This document shows, one piece after another, positions 17,067-25,586 of a stretch of DNA of 64,000 nucleotides. The position numbers and the translations under genes were made by a program. The DNA is from Rhodobacteraceae bacterium IMCC1909 (GTDB taxonomy: Bacteria; Pseudomonadota; Alphaproteobacteria; Rhodobacterales; Rhodobacteraceae), in the NCBI GenBank assembly GCA_030704425.1, contig JAPDHM010000001.1, positions 62,001 through 126,000 of the forward strand. Direction: 5' to 3'. The notes below the pieces were generated by a model. It did no database searches and had not been told where the DNA came from. It saw only the letters and a list, made by a program, of their open reading frames with translations. Every line of letters begins with the position of its first letter. The first letter of the stretch is position 1.

Positions 17067-17703
17067 AAGAAAAGCGTAGCGACACGATCTGGCGTCGTCA
17101 ATATGGGCTTAAAGCAGCGCTTCGCTGCAATTTGAATAAACGACTGTTTAGTCCAAGACCTGAAGCTGAGAGACGAAGCCAAGGGCCGTGGGCATTGAAC
17201 CACGCACCTTCGACCTATTTTCAACGTTGCCTGGGCTAAGTTGGAGCAAGACGGTTTTGCTCGGAACGTGGTCGGTGGATCAACCGCAGGGTTACTGCGC
17301 CCAATCGCTACCGCTAAGCCACAGCAACGCGGGCTTGGGCCCTCGATCCATGGGCCACGCGTCTCAGACCTTGGTGCTTTATTATTAGCCTTGTAAATTC
17401 ATTCGTCGTTAATTTTGCCTGGTAACGCCGCCTCTGCTCAAGCACCAAATTCAAGCTGAACCGAGCCGCTGCTCTTGAAGAGTGGCGCCAATTGTTGAGT
17501 GCATATATTCAAGGGGCACTAGCAATCTGACGCGAGTTCTCCTTCGCCTGACAGCAGCCTCTAAAGCTGAAATTTCTAGTGAAGTCTCAGTTCCCATTTG
17601 GAAGAGGTCAGTCGCGCTTATTGTTGGCTCCATCCGCCTAACGGCCAGTAGCTGGCGAAAACTTGCCCTATGATTTACTTGATTATGCTCTCTAGTTAAA
17701 TTA
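17067..17703. other. Gene-free stretch with a possible structured RNA and IS6 end
   Basis: No credible gene. From 17185 to 17325 the reverse strand has some tRNA-like elements: 7-base ends GCTGTGG and CCACGGC that pair, a D-arm-like GCTTAGCGGTAGC and a T-loop-like GGTTCAATGC. The spacing (141 nt) and anticodon region do not fit a normal tRNA. At 17447-17559 lies an IS6 right end. The rest shows nothing recognisable. Confidence 0.4.
17447..17559 (+). mobile_element. IS6-family remnant, right end
   Basis: Matches the last 110 bases of the IS6-type element, from the AAATTCAAGCTGAACCG region through AGTGGCGCCAATTGTTGAG to CCTGACAGCAGCC. No left end is nearby. It sits 145 bases before the sugar-operon operator. 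Confidence 0.75.
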
Positions 17704-17716
17704 ACATGCTAGTATG
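17704..17716 (+). promoter_or_regulatory. Candidate GntR operator, site 1 (upstream of fucD)
   Basis: ACATGCTAGTATG, of which ACATGCTAGTA recurs exactly at 23643 and 33149. The core CATGCTAGTATG is an imperfect palindrome centred on CTAG. It lies 38 bases before the fucD ATG. Assigned to the GntR/FCD regulator at 19260 by proximity and by shared placement in front of sugar genes. Confidence 0.6.
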
Positions 17717-17753
17717 GTTAGGAGTGGACAGCCACGCTAAAATTGAGGACAAA

Positions 17754-19049
17754 ATGCCCGCGCATGTAGCCCGTTATTCAGTCCATGATATTCGTTTTCC
17801 AACCAGCCACTCTCTGGATGGATCAGATGCGATGAACAAGGCCCCTGACTATTCAGCGGCGTATGTTGTGCTGCATGTCGATGGCGGGGCCAATGGCCAC
17901 GGCATGACCTTCACAATTGGCCGAGGCAATGAGATTTGCTGTGCCGCAATTGCGGCCGTTGCAGATCTTCTGGTCGGAAGAGAGATCGAAGGGTTGTTTG
18001 CTGACATGGGCGCCACGTGGAAGCTTATCACGGGTGATAGTCAGTTGCGTTGGACCGGCCCTGAAAAAGGTGTGATCCATCTCGCAGCGGCGGCGGTCAT
18101 TAATGCGGTCTGGGACATGTACGGCAAGCACTTGGGCCAACCTGTTTGGCGATTGATCGCCGGGATGGCGCCTGATGAGATGGTTTCACTCGTTGACTGG
18201 CGTTATCTTTCTGATGCTTTGTCACCATCGGAAGCTATAGAGCGACTACAAGATCGCGCTTCTGGCAAAGAAGCTCGGATTCTCGAAATGGAAACCACAG
18301 GCTATCCTGCGTACACGACATCCGCTGGTTGGCTTGGCTATTCTGACGACAAGATCAGGTCTTTGATGCGAGCGGCATTAGCCGATGGTTGGACCCATTT
18401 TAAGATGAAGGTTGGCGGAAACCTTGAAGACGATTCTAGGCGCGCAGCGATTATTCGGAGCGAAATTGGGCCAGACCGGTTTCTTATGATGGATGCTAAC
18501 CAGGTCTGGGGTGTGCAAGAAGCGATCACTAACATGGACAGATTGGCTGAGTTTGACCCATGGTGGATTGAAGAGCCGACTAGCCCCGATGATATTTTGG
18601 GCCACGCGCGAATTGCACGTGCAGTTGCACCGATCAAAGTAGCAACTGGAGAGCATTGCCACAATGCCGTGATGTTCAAACAGTTGATGCAGGCTAACGC
18701 TATCGACGTATGTCAGGTAGACAGTTGCCGACTGGCCGGGCCCAACGAGATCCTGGGCGTCATGCTGATGGCTGACAAATTTGACATCCCAGTTTGTCCA
18801 CATGCAGGCGGGGTCGGGCTTTGCGAGCTAATTCAGCACATGAGCTTTGTGGATTACATCGCAGTATCAGGAAATCTGGAAAACCGGGTGCTCGAATATG
18901 TTGACCACCTGCATGATCATTTCCTCGATCCCGTGCGCACAAAAAACGGGTATTACCTCACGCCGCAAAAGCCGGGCTTCTCCGTCGAAATGAAGGCTGA
19001 TAGCATCGAAAATTATACATTTCCGACAGGGAATGTATGGGCGAGCTAA
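17754..19049 (+). CDS. fucD: L-fuconate dehydratase (enolase superfamily)
   Basis: A 431-residue enolase-superfamily protein that looks like L-fuconate dehydratase throughout: FPTSHSLDGSDAMNKAPDYS near the start, FKMKVGG with the catalytic Lys (near residue 220), metal ligands in MMDANQVW, WWIEEPTSPDD and ATGEHCHNA, and VCPHAGGVGLCE near 360. The reaction is L-fuconate to 2-keto-3-deoxy-L-fuconate. I chose the ATG at 17754, which has GAGGAC 6 bases upstream and gives the normal family N-terminus; an ATG 16 codons earlier overlaps the operator. It heads a group continuing with gntR and is opposed by the lactonase and reductase that would feed it. Confidence 0.93.
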   Translation: MPAHVARYSVHDIRFPTSHSLDGSDAMNKAPDYSAAYVVLHVDGGANGHGMTFTIGRGNEICCAAIAAVADLLVGREIEGLFADMGATWKLITGDSQLRWTGPEKGVIHLAAAAVINAVWDMYGKHLGQPVWRLIAGMAPDEMVSLVDWRYLSDALSPSEAIERLQDRASGKEARILEMETTGYPAYTTSAGWLGYSDDKIRSLMRAALADGWTHFKMKVGGNLEDDSRRAAIIRSEIGPDRFLMMDANQVWGVQEAITNMDRLAEFDPWWIEEPTSPDDILGHARIARAVAPIKVATGEHCHNAVMFKQLMQANAIDVCQVDSCRLAGPNEILGVMLMADKFDIPVCPHAGGVGLCELIQHMSFVDYIAVSGNLENRVLEYVDHLHDHFLDPVRTKNGYYLTPQKPGFSVEMKADSIENYTFPTGNVWAS

Positions 19050-19245
19050 GTCGGAGATGTATTGGTGCTGACAACCTAGTCCTTGGATGCCCTTCTCCAT
19101 TTTTTGACCTTCTACCATCGATACTGTAGGCAGATAACCTAATCTAGAGCCTGGCTGGTTTCCTGATGAAATAATGTCGCCGAGCTGCAGAGCTCATGGC
19201 TCTTCTTTTGATGTTGTTAGCCACTTGTCATAGCCAAGCAATCGA

Positions 19246-19259
19246 GCTAACATTTTAGC
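19246..19259 (+). promoter_or_regulatory. Inverted repeat at the GntR start codon
   Basis: GCTAACATTTTAGC, a perfect 5-base inverted repeat with a 4-base spacer, ends one base before the ATG of the GntR gene. It could be an autoregulatory site or block the start region. No ribosome-binding site is visible there. Confidence 0.3.
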
Positions 19260-19967
19260 ATGTCAACAATTGAGATTTCAGTCCATTTGACGCCTTTATC
19301 TTCCTACAACGGCACCTTGTCGAGCCGTGTCTACCATAGCCTGAAGGACGCGATTTTATCACTGGCTTATGAGCCTGGGCAAATCATGCGCAAACAGGAT
19401 ATCTGCGAACAATTAGATATTTCTCGTAGTCCGGTATCTGAAGCGGTGACGCGGTTAGCGGCTGAAGGTCTGGTTGATGTTGTTCCGCAGGCAGGCACCT
19501 TTGTTGCTCGATTTTCGATGGCTGAAATTCGAGAAGGAGCATTCTTGCGCGAAGCGTTGGAAATCGCCGCCGTTGAGCTTGTTGCAAAAACTATTACTGA
19601 TGATCAAGTTAAAATGCTCCAAAGAAATCTTTCGGTTCAACAAGCCTTTGTGGATGACCTAGACGTTCAGGGTTTCTACCAATTAGACAGCGAAATGCAC
19701 AATTTGATATTAAGCTTTACCAATTACCGGCGCCTGGCGACGATGGCAGAAACAAGTTGGCTTCAAGTCAATAGAGCGCGGCAATTAATTCTGCCAAACC
19801 CACATCGAGTGGCCGAAACCCTCGCCGAGCATAAAGCCATCGTTTCAGCGCTGAAAGCGCGTGACCCAAAAGCGGCGCGACAGGCGACAAAGAAGCATTT
19901 GAGCCAATTGCTTTTGCACTTAGAAGCTATTGAGATTGATCGTCCAGATCTGTTTGACAAGAAATGA
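19260..19967 (+). CDS. GntR-family regulator, FCD (FadR) subfamily
   Basis: A 235-residue regulator with a winged helix-turn-helix (residues 20-85, QDICEQLDISRSPVSEAVTR and GTFVARF) and an FCD effector domain. Candidate metal/ligand residues are the Asp in FYQLD, His in SEMH, His in AEHKA and His in KKHLSQ. FCD regulators usually repress sugar-acid genes and are released by a pathway intermediate. Its gene lies between fucD and the TIM-barrel isomerase and overlaps the latter by ATGA, so it is probably co-transcribed. Candidate targets are the three ACATGCTAGTA sites. Confidence 0.9.
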   Translation: MSTIEISVHLTPLSSYNGTLSSRVYHSLKDAILSLAYEPGQIMRKQDICEQLDISRSPVSEAVTRLAAEGLVDVVPQAGTFVARFSMAEIREGAFLREALEIAAVELVAKTITDDQVKMLQRNLSVQQAFVDDLDVQGFYQLDSEMHNLILSFTNYRRLATMAETSWLQVNRARQLILPNPHRVAETLAEHKAIVSALKARDPKAARQATKKHLSQLLLHLEAIEIDRPDLFDKK

Positions 19968-20935
19968 CTCGCGCCAATCGCCCTCGCTATGCGGCTCGCC
20001 TCAACGCATTCAAGCAGCTTTCACCTGGATCAGATGTGAAAGACTGGATCGTGGCTGCTGGCCAAGTTGGGAGTTTAGGGGCGGCGGATTTGAATTTTCC
20101 TGATCATTTTGTCAAGCATGACGCTACCCAGATGGCAAATTTTTTGAGCGATGCTGAGCTTGCGCTGAACGGCGTTGCGATGCGGTACTATACTGACCCG
20201 GGATTCAAGCTAGGTGCTTTTACGCACCCCGATCTGTCCGTTCGCAAAGCGGCTCTCGATATTACCAAACAAGGCCTCGATGTTTGTGCCGCGATGGGTG
20301 GCAAGACGGTCACACTTTGGATGGGCCAAGACGGTTTCGACTATGCCTTTCAGATGGATTACGCCGCCGCATGGGATCGAACAATTGAAACCATTTCAGA
20401 GTTATGCGCCCATAATCTCGCCATAGATATTGCGATAGAGTACAAACCAAATGAACCGCGTGCCTACGCACTCATGCCCGATATAGGCACGACATTGCTG
20501 GCCTGTAAGGAAGTCAGTGCACCCAATCTCGGGGTCACTCTTGATTTCGCCCATGTACTCTACGCTGATGAAATGCCTGCTCATTCGGCCGCGCTGATCG
20601 GTCGACATTCGCGAATGATCGGGCTGCATTTGAATGACGGCTATGGCAAACGCGACGATGGACTGATGGTTGGGTCGGTTCACGCAATCCAAACAGTTGA
20701 GCTTTTGGTAGCCATGTTACGGATGAACCAGACCGACGTGATCTACTTTGACACCTTCCCTGATATGGGTGGCTTAAATCCAATAGAAGAGGCGCGTACC
20801 AACGTAGCATTGACTGACCGTTTGATGGATATTGCAGAGGTGCTTGCTGATGATGCAATGCTTGCGGATGCAATCGATAAACAAGACGCTGCCCAATCGC
20901 ATCGCATAGTCGCAAAAGCGCTGTATGGCTCATGA
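19964..20935 (+). CDS. Xylose isomerase-like TIM-barrel sugar isomerase/epimerase
   Basis: A 323-residue TIM-barrel protein of the AP-endonuclease-2/xylose isomerase-like superfamily. Likely metal ligands are Glu in IAIEYKPNEPRA (near residue 162), Asp in GVTLDFAHVLY (near 193), His in MIGLHLNDGYG (near 227) and Asp in VIYFDTFPD (near 263). The pattern recalls rhamnose isomerase-type enzymes acting on 6-deoxy sugars. It overlaps gntR (ATGA) and the next kinase (ATGA), so the three are translationally coupled. The precise substrate is not known. Confidence 0.8.
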   Translation: MTRANRPRYAARLNAFKQLSPGSDVKDWIVAAGQVGSLGAADLNFPDHFVKHDATQMANFLSDAELALNGVAMRYYTDPGFKLGAFTHPDLSVRKAALDITKQGLDVCAAMGGKTVTLWMGQDGFDYAFQMDYAAAWDRTIETISELCAHNLAIDIAIEYKPNEPRAYALMPDIGTTLLACKEVSAPNLGVTLDFAHVLYADEMPAHSAALIGRHSRMIGLHLNDGYGKRDDGLMVGSVHAIQTVELLVAMLRMNQTDVIYFDTFPDMGGLNPIEEARTNVALTDRLMDIAEVLADDAMLADAIDKQDAAQSHRIVAKALYGS

Positions 20936-21780
20936 GTCTTTTGGTTGTAGGCGCATTGCACTGGGATGTCGTAGTGAGGGCTCCTCGATTGCCTGAATTG
21001 GATGAAACTCTTCGTGGGCAAGAGGTTGCCTATCAATTTGGCGGCAAGGGCGGCAATCAGGCTATTGCGGCAGCCAAGGCAGGCGCGCCCGTGAATTTTG
21101 CTGGGCGCATTGGCGCTGACGCAGCTGGTAAGTCCATGCTCAAGCAATTGGAAACGGCAGGTGTCGATGTCAGCCAGCTTCAGCGGGGGCTAGGGTCATC
21201 AGGTATGAGTGTTGCGATTGCTACCGAAGGCGGAGACTACGGCGCGGTGATTGTATCGGCTGAAAATCATGCGTTTGATATGTCTGAGTTTAAAATTCCA
21301 TCGAATTGCTCGATGGTGTTGTTGCAGAATGAAATGGCTCGAGGTGCTTTCGCTGCCTTTGGCAACGCGGCCCGTGCAAAGGGTGCTCAGGTACTTTGGA
21401 ACGCCGCGCCGGCCAAAGAGATTCCAATCGCTGATTTTGCTTTGGTCGATACGCTTATAGTGAACCGGCTTGAAGCTGCGGACCTCATAGGCCATGAGCA
21501 CAATGGGTTAAGTCCCGCGGCCACACTGGCAAAACTTGCTGAACTGGCGCCAGACGCGGAAATCATCCTCACGATGGGGGGCGACGGCGCGGCTTTTTCT
21601 GCACCAGGGAAGCCTTGTGAAGTGCAAAAAGCGTATCCGGTCGACGTGATATCAACGCATGGAGCCGGAGATGTTTTTGTTGGCACCTACGCTGCTAACA
21701 GACTACGCGGGCTATCCTTATCTGAAGCGGTGTCCGCAGGACAAAAGGCTGCTGCCAACCACGTCAGTCAAAGTCGATAG
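20932..21780 (+). CDS. PfkB-family sugar kinase (ribokinase type)
   Basis: A 282-residue PfkB carbohydrate kinase. The N-terminal substrate-binding signature FGGKGGNQAIAAAKAG (near residue 38) and the C-terminal catalytic and anion-hole motif STHGAGDVFVG (near 240) are present. The C-terminus is shorter than in typical ribokinases and overlaps the 3' end of the convergent lactonase gene by 13 bases. It is coupled to the isomerase before it and probably phosphorylates that enzyme's ketose product. A second PfkB kinase lies at 34823. Confidence 0.88.
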   Translation: MSLLVVGALHWDVVVRAPRLPELDETLRGQEVAYQFGGKGGNQAIAAAKAGAPVNFAGRIGADAAGKSMLKQLETAGVDVSQLQRGLGSSGMSVAIATEGGDYGAVIVSAENHAFDMSEFKIPSNCSMVLLQNEMARGAFAAFGNAARAKGAQVLWNAAPAKEIPIADFALVDTLIVNRLEAADLIGHEHNGLSPAATLAKLAELAPDAEIILTMGGDGAAFSAPGKPCEVQKAYPVDVISTHGAGDVFVGTYAANRLRGLSLSEAVSAGQKAAANHVSQSR

Positions 21781-22604
21781 AATTTCTTCGCTGTACCACC
21801 AAAAACCCTATCCTGCGCAGCCTTGGACAGATCCGCTGTTAACGCGCGCGCAGCCGAATGCCAAGCGTCGTAGCTGGCCTCAAGGCGACAGACTGGCCAG
21901 TCGGACCCCCACATTAATCGCTCAGACCCAAAGACCTTCAGTAGATGCTCAACGTAGGGCTGCATTTTCTCAAGTGACCAACCATCGGACTCCGTGACCA
22001 GTCCGGAATATTTGCAGTACGCCGTGGTCTGGTCGGCTAGACGGCTCATTCCATCGGCCCAATGGGTAAAGCTGTCCACGGAATGGTTGCGGATCTGGGG
22101 TTTCATACAATGGTCAATGACGAACCGCATGTCGGAATATCGCGTGAAAAGCGTCAAAAAGTTCGCAAGATGTTGAGGGAAACCCAAAGCATCGAATGTT
22201 AAATCGCACTCGATGATCAATTCATAAGCCCATTGAATGTCGTCTCGTAGCATCCAGTCCGTGTCCGGTATGTCCTGGATCATCGGGCGGACGCCCAAAA
22301 ATTTTGGGTGTTTGGCCAACCTGCGCAAATGATATGCGTGCTCTTGATTTTCGAAATCAATCCAGCCGACAACCCCGGCGATTCGAGGCGATGCATCTGC
22401 AATGCCCAACATATACTCAGTTTCTTCCACCGTCGCTGCGGCCTGAACAAGAACAGTTTGATCAATCCCAGCCGCCAACAGGTGAGGCTCCAAATCTCGC
22501 GGGCCGTACACCCTAGCGAGGATTTCATTGTCCATTGGCATCCAATCGTAGTCCCCACGTTTTGGATTCCAAAAGTGTTGATGGCTGTCAATTTTCACGT
22601 TCAT
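21768..22604 (-). CDS. Amidohydrolase-family lactonase (L-fuconolactonase type)
   Basis: A 278-residue COG3618-type metal-dependent hydrolase: IDSHQHFWNPKRGDYDW at the N-terminus, VIDHCMKP near residue 165 and the closing LMWGSDWPVCRL near 235. In characterised sugar pathways this family opens L-fucono-1,5-lactone or L-rhamnono-lactone to the acid. Its ATG overlaps the stop of the aldo/keto reductase gene (4 bases), so the dehydrogenase and lactonase are made together, and the acid would then be taken by FucD. Confidence 0.87.
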   Translation of the reverse strand: MNVKIDSHQHFWNPKRGDYDWMPMDNEILARVYGPRDLEPHLLAAGIDQTVLVQAAATVEETEYMLGIADASPRIAGVVGWIDFENQEHAYHLRRLAKHPKFLGVRPMIQDIPDTDWMLRDDIQWAYELIIECDLTFDALGFPQHLANFLTLFTRYSDMRFVIDHCMKPQIRNHSVDSFTHWADGMSRLADQTTAYCKYSGLVTESDGWSLEKMQPYVEHLLKVFGSERLMWGSDWPVCRLEASYDAWHSAARALTADLSKAAQDRVFGGTAKKFYRL

Positions 22605-23623
22605 GGTGCGTCGCCACGAAGCAGACCAGCATCTTTCAGGTCAGCCCACAATACAGCAGGAATATTTGCTTTTTCTGCAGCGATATTGCTATCCATCTCT
22701 GCTAGTCCTTGCCCGCCAGGAACCACAGATACAATGGAGGGATGGTGCAACGGAAACTGAAAGGCGGCATCGACCAGGCGCACGCCATGTCGCGTACAGA
22801 TACTCTCGATCTCACCTACACGTTTTAGGATTTCATCTGGCGCGCGCTCGTAATTATAATATGCACCGGGCTTTGGACCCGTAGCCAAAACACCAGAATT
22901 ATATGGCCCACCTATGATGACTCCGATCCCGCGTTTTTGACACAACGGTAGGAAACTCTGCAACGCTTCTTGCTCCAAAAGAGTATAGCGCCCGGCGAGC
23001 AGGAACAGGTCGAAATCCCCACGCTCCGCCAACCATTGGCATGGTTGCCATTCGTTTACGCCTGCGCCGAAGGCTTTGATCACGCCCTGATCCCGAAGGG
23101 ACATTAGCGCATGATAGCCACCATCCATCAGTTCGGCCAACTTTGTGTTAAGCACCTCCTGAGAACCATGGTTTGCCAGATCTATGTCATGGGCAAAGAG
23201 AATATCAATTCGGTCAACGCCTATCCGTTCAAGACTGAACTCAACCGACCGCATCACCCCATCGTAGGTATAATCATAAACTTCGTTCCTTGCAGGGACA
23301 TCAAACCACTTATCAAGTCCATCGCGTTTGTTCTGGGTAGTGGCCTTCAGCAAACGTCCGACTTTGGTTGAAAGGACGTAGCTGTCCCGGTCCTTGCCGT
23401 GCAGCAAAGGATTTAGCCGCGTTTCTGACAGACCGAGTCCGTATAGTGGTGCAGTGTCGTAATAACGCACGCCGGCATCCCAGGCACGGGTCAGAACTGC
23501 ATGCGCCTCTTCATCGCTGATGGCGCGATACAAATTGCCTAGCGGAGCCATGCCCATGCCGAGCTTTGTGAATTTCAGGCCTCCATTTCCTAATCGGTCC
23601 CAGTGTTTAGTTTGCAATGTCAT
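22601..23623 (-). CDS. Aldo/keto reductase, L-fucose (aldose 1-) dehydrogenase type
   Basis: A 340-residue AKR-fold oxidoreductase. The catalytic Tyr lies in RYYDTAPLYGLGLSE (near residue 55), a Lys in VLSTKVGRLL (near 86) and a His in ILFAHDIDL (near 145). It resembles D-threo-aldose/L-fucose 1-dehydrogenases, which oxidise L-fucose to the lactone with NAD(P). It is first in the reverse-strand pair with the lactonase. Candidate operator site 2 begins 20 bases upstream of its ATG, shared with the divergent BtpA gene. Confidence 0.87.
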   Translation of the reverse strand: MTLQTKHWDRLGNGGLKFTKLGMGMAPLGNLYRAISDEEAHAVLTRAWDAGVRYYDTAPLYGLGLSETRLNPLLHGKDRDSYVLSTKVGRLLKATTQNKRDGLDKWFDVPARNEVYDYTYDGVMRSVEFSLERIGVDRIDILFAHDIDLANHGSQEVLNTKLAELMDGGYHALMSLRDQGVIKAFGAGVNEWQPCQWLAERGDFDLFLLAGRYTLLEQEALQSFLPLCQKRGIGVIIGGPYNSGVLATGPKPGAYYNYERAPDEILKRVGEIESICTRHGVRLVDAAFQFPLHHPSIVSVVPGGQGLAEMDSNIAAEKANIPAVLWADLKDAGLLRGDAP

Positions 23624-23642
23624 TTGCGTGTTCCTCCAACTG

Positions 23643-23655
23643 ACATGCTAGTATG
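23643..23655 (+). promoter_or_regulatory. Candidate GntR operator, site 2 (divergent promoter)
   Basis: ACATGCTAGTATG, identical over 13 bases to site 1. It lies in the 92-bp space between the divergent aldo/keto reductase and BtpA genes, so one bound repressor could control both directions. Confidence 0.6.
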
Positions 23656-23715
23656 AATAATACTGGACTGCACCTACAAAATTCTGCATCATGGGAGAAA
23701 TTATAGGGGGCATAC

Positions 23716-24519
23716 ATGCAGCGTTTTGAGACCGTCTTTGGAACACAAAAGCCAGTGATTGCGATGGTGCATCTAGGCGCACTTCCAGGGACACCGTTGC
23801 ACGACAAAGAACGTGGTCTGGTAGGGTTGGTCGAGGCCGCAAGAGCTGACCTCACTGCACTTCAGTCAGCTGGAGTGGATGCTATCATGTTTGGTAATGA
23901 AAATGACCGCCCTTATGAATTTTCTGTCGACACCGCCAGTACTGCCACAATGGCCTATGTGATTGGGCAACTTCGCGATCAGATTACCGTGCCATTTGGC
24001 GTAAATGTCCTTTGGGATCCACGCAGCACTATTGCGCTGGCGGCAGCAACCGGTGCTGCCTTTTGCCGGGAGATATTTACGGGGACCTACGCAAGTGACA
24101 TGGGATATTGGGCACCGGATGCAGGCAGTGCAATGAGATATCGCAAGCAGTTGGGACGCGATGATCTTTTCATGCTTTACAATGTAAGCGCAGAGTTTGC
24201 TGATAGTCTTGATCGGCGTCCCTTACCAGATAGAGCTCGTTCAGCTGTTTTTTCCTCCGTTCCTGATGCAGTTCTTGTCTCGGGCCAAATCACCGGTGAG
24301 GCTGCAAGGATGGAAGATCTTGAAGCCGTTAAGGTGGTGCTGCCAGATATACCAGTTTTGGCAAATACCGGGGTCAAACACGACACCGTGGCCGAGGTTA
24401 TGCGAGTGGCGAATGGATGTATCGTTGGGTCGTCACTTAAAGTTGATGGCGATACCTGGAACGCGGTCGATCCGGACCGCGCTCGAGACTTTATGGACCG
24501 CGCAAAGGCTGCCCGATGA
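23716..24519 (+). CDS. BtpA/SgcQ-family TIM-barrel protein
   Basis: A 267-residue BtpA-family protein: VIAMVHLGALPGTPLHD at the start, DAIMFGNENDRPY near residue 55, PFGVNVLWDPR near 95, VSGQITGEAARM near 195 and VLANTGVKHDT near 215. The fold is a TIM barrel. BtpA was named for a photosystem I role in cyanobacteria, but homologues in heterotrophs (SgcQ in the E. coli sgc operon) sit in sugar gene clusters and have no firmly known reaction. Its TGA overlaps the ATG of the M42 gene. E. coli sgc likewise pairs an SgcQ with an M42-like protein, SgcX. Confidence 0.88.
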   Translation: MQRFETVFGTQKPVIAMVHLGALPGTPLHDKERGLVGLVEAARADLTALQSAGVDAIMFGNENDRPYEFSVDTASTATMAYVIGQLRDQITVPFGVNVLWDPRSTIALAAATGAAFCREIFTGTYASDMGYWAPDAGSAMRYRKQLGRDDLFMLYNVSAEFADSLDRRPLPDRARSAVFSSVPDAVLVSGQITGEAARMEDLEAVKVVLPDIPVLANTGVKHDTVAEVMRVANGCIVGSSLKVDGDTWNAVDPDRARDFMDRAKAAR

Positions 24520-25586
24520 TTGCGGATAAATTAAAGGCATTGATGCAGATTCCAGGCCTCTCTGGCCACGAGCACCGGGTTGCCGCCGCGATATCGAAAA
24601 GAATGCCAATCACCTGTGAAACAGACACACTAGGCAATCTGATAGCAACATTCCCCGGCAGCAATCCGTCTGTGATGTTGTTTACGCATATGGATCAGCT
24701 TGGTTTTATTGTCCGCAAGATTGAAGATGATGGATTGATCCGCATACACCGGATGGGAGGAGTGCCGGAACGCGCGCTTGCGTCCCAGTCAGTTGTTCTC
24801 AGTACAGCCGACGGGCGCGATATTCCCGGTATAATCGCCAACAAAAGCCATCATGCAACGCAACTGGATGAGAAATACAAAGTTGTGCGTGCCGCCGATC
24901 TTTACATAGACACAGGCCACAGCACCAAAGCAGCGGTTGAGAAAGCGGGTATTTCAATTGGAACACCCGTTACTTATGCGCCCAATTTCGTTGAGCTTGC
25001 TGAGGGGCGGATCGCAGGTACTTCTGTGGATGATCGCGCTGGGTGTGCAGTACTTCTTGACGTAGCAAACAGTCTTACAAGGCGGGACGGCGGACCGACA
25101 GTTCACATCGTCTTTTCCACACAAGAAGAGTTCAATCTTCGCGGTGCCTTGAGCGCCGCTCAGGCTTTAAAACCTGATATCGCCATCCAAATTGACTTGA
25201 TGCTAGCAAGTGATACACCGGATGCAGCTGACTTAGGAGAGATGTATCTCGGCTGTGGTCCAGGCATGAGCATGTACAGTTTTCACGGACGCGGAACGCT
25301 GAATGGGGTACTGCCACATCCTGCGTTGGTATCCCTGTTTGAAAATGCGGCAAAGGACGCAGGAGTACGATTGCAAAGATCTGCACAGGTTGGCGTTTTG
25401 ACAGACCTTAGTTATGTTCAGCATGTCGGAAAAGGTGTTGCCGCCATCGATTTAGGGTTTCCCATGCGTTATAGTCATTCTTCGCTTGAGGTTTGCCAGC
25501 TAAGTGATCTGGAAGACTTGACCGCTTTACTGGTCGCAGGGCTTGCGCGCATCGGTCCAGACTTTTTATTAAAGCGTTGGGTATGA
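24516..25586 (+). CDS. M42-family metallohydrolase (FrvX/SgcX type)
   Basis: A 356-residue M42 metallopeptidase-fold protein with its two-metal site: His and Asp in LFTHMDQLGFIV (near residue 60), Asp in TSVDDRAGC (near 172), the Glu pair in STQEEFNLRGA (near 204) and His in RYSHSS (near 318). M42 proteins are aminopeptidases, but several sit in sugar operons (FrvX, SgcX) where cleavage of a glycosyl-amide or other conjugate is more plausible. It is coupled by ATGA to BtpA upstream and to the FGGY kinase downstream. Substrate unknown. Confidence 0.87.
   Translation: MIADKLKALMQIPGLSGHEHRVAAAISKRMPITCETDTLGNLIATFPGSNPSVMLFTHMDQLGFIVRKIEDDGLIRIHRMGGVPERALASQSVVLSTADGRDIPGIIANKSHHATQLDEKYKVVRAADLYIDTGHSTKAAVEKAGISIGTPVTYAPNFVELAEGRIAGTSVDDRAGCAVLLDVANSLTRRDGGPTVHIVFSTQEEFNLRGALSAAQALKPDIAIQIDLMLASDTPDAADLGEMYLGCGPGMSMYSFHGRGTLNGVLPHPALVSLFENAAKDAGVRLQRSAQVGVLTDLSYVQHVGKGVAAIDLGFPMRYSHSSLEVCQLSDLEDLTALLVAGLARIGPDFLLKRWV

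Noticed and set aside
23716-24519. Photosystem I assembly role for the BtpA protein
   Set aside because: The family name comes from cyanobacteria, but there are no photosynthesis genes here and the gene is embedded in a sugar operon.
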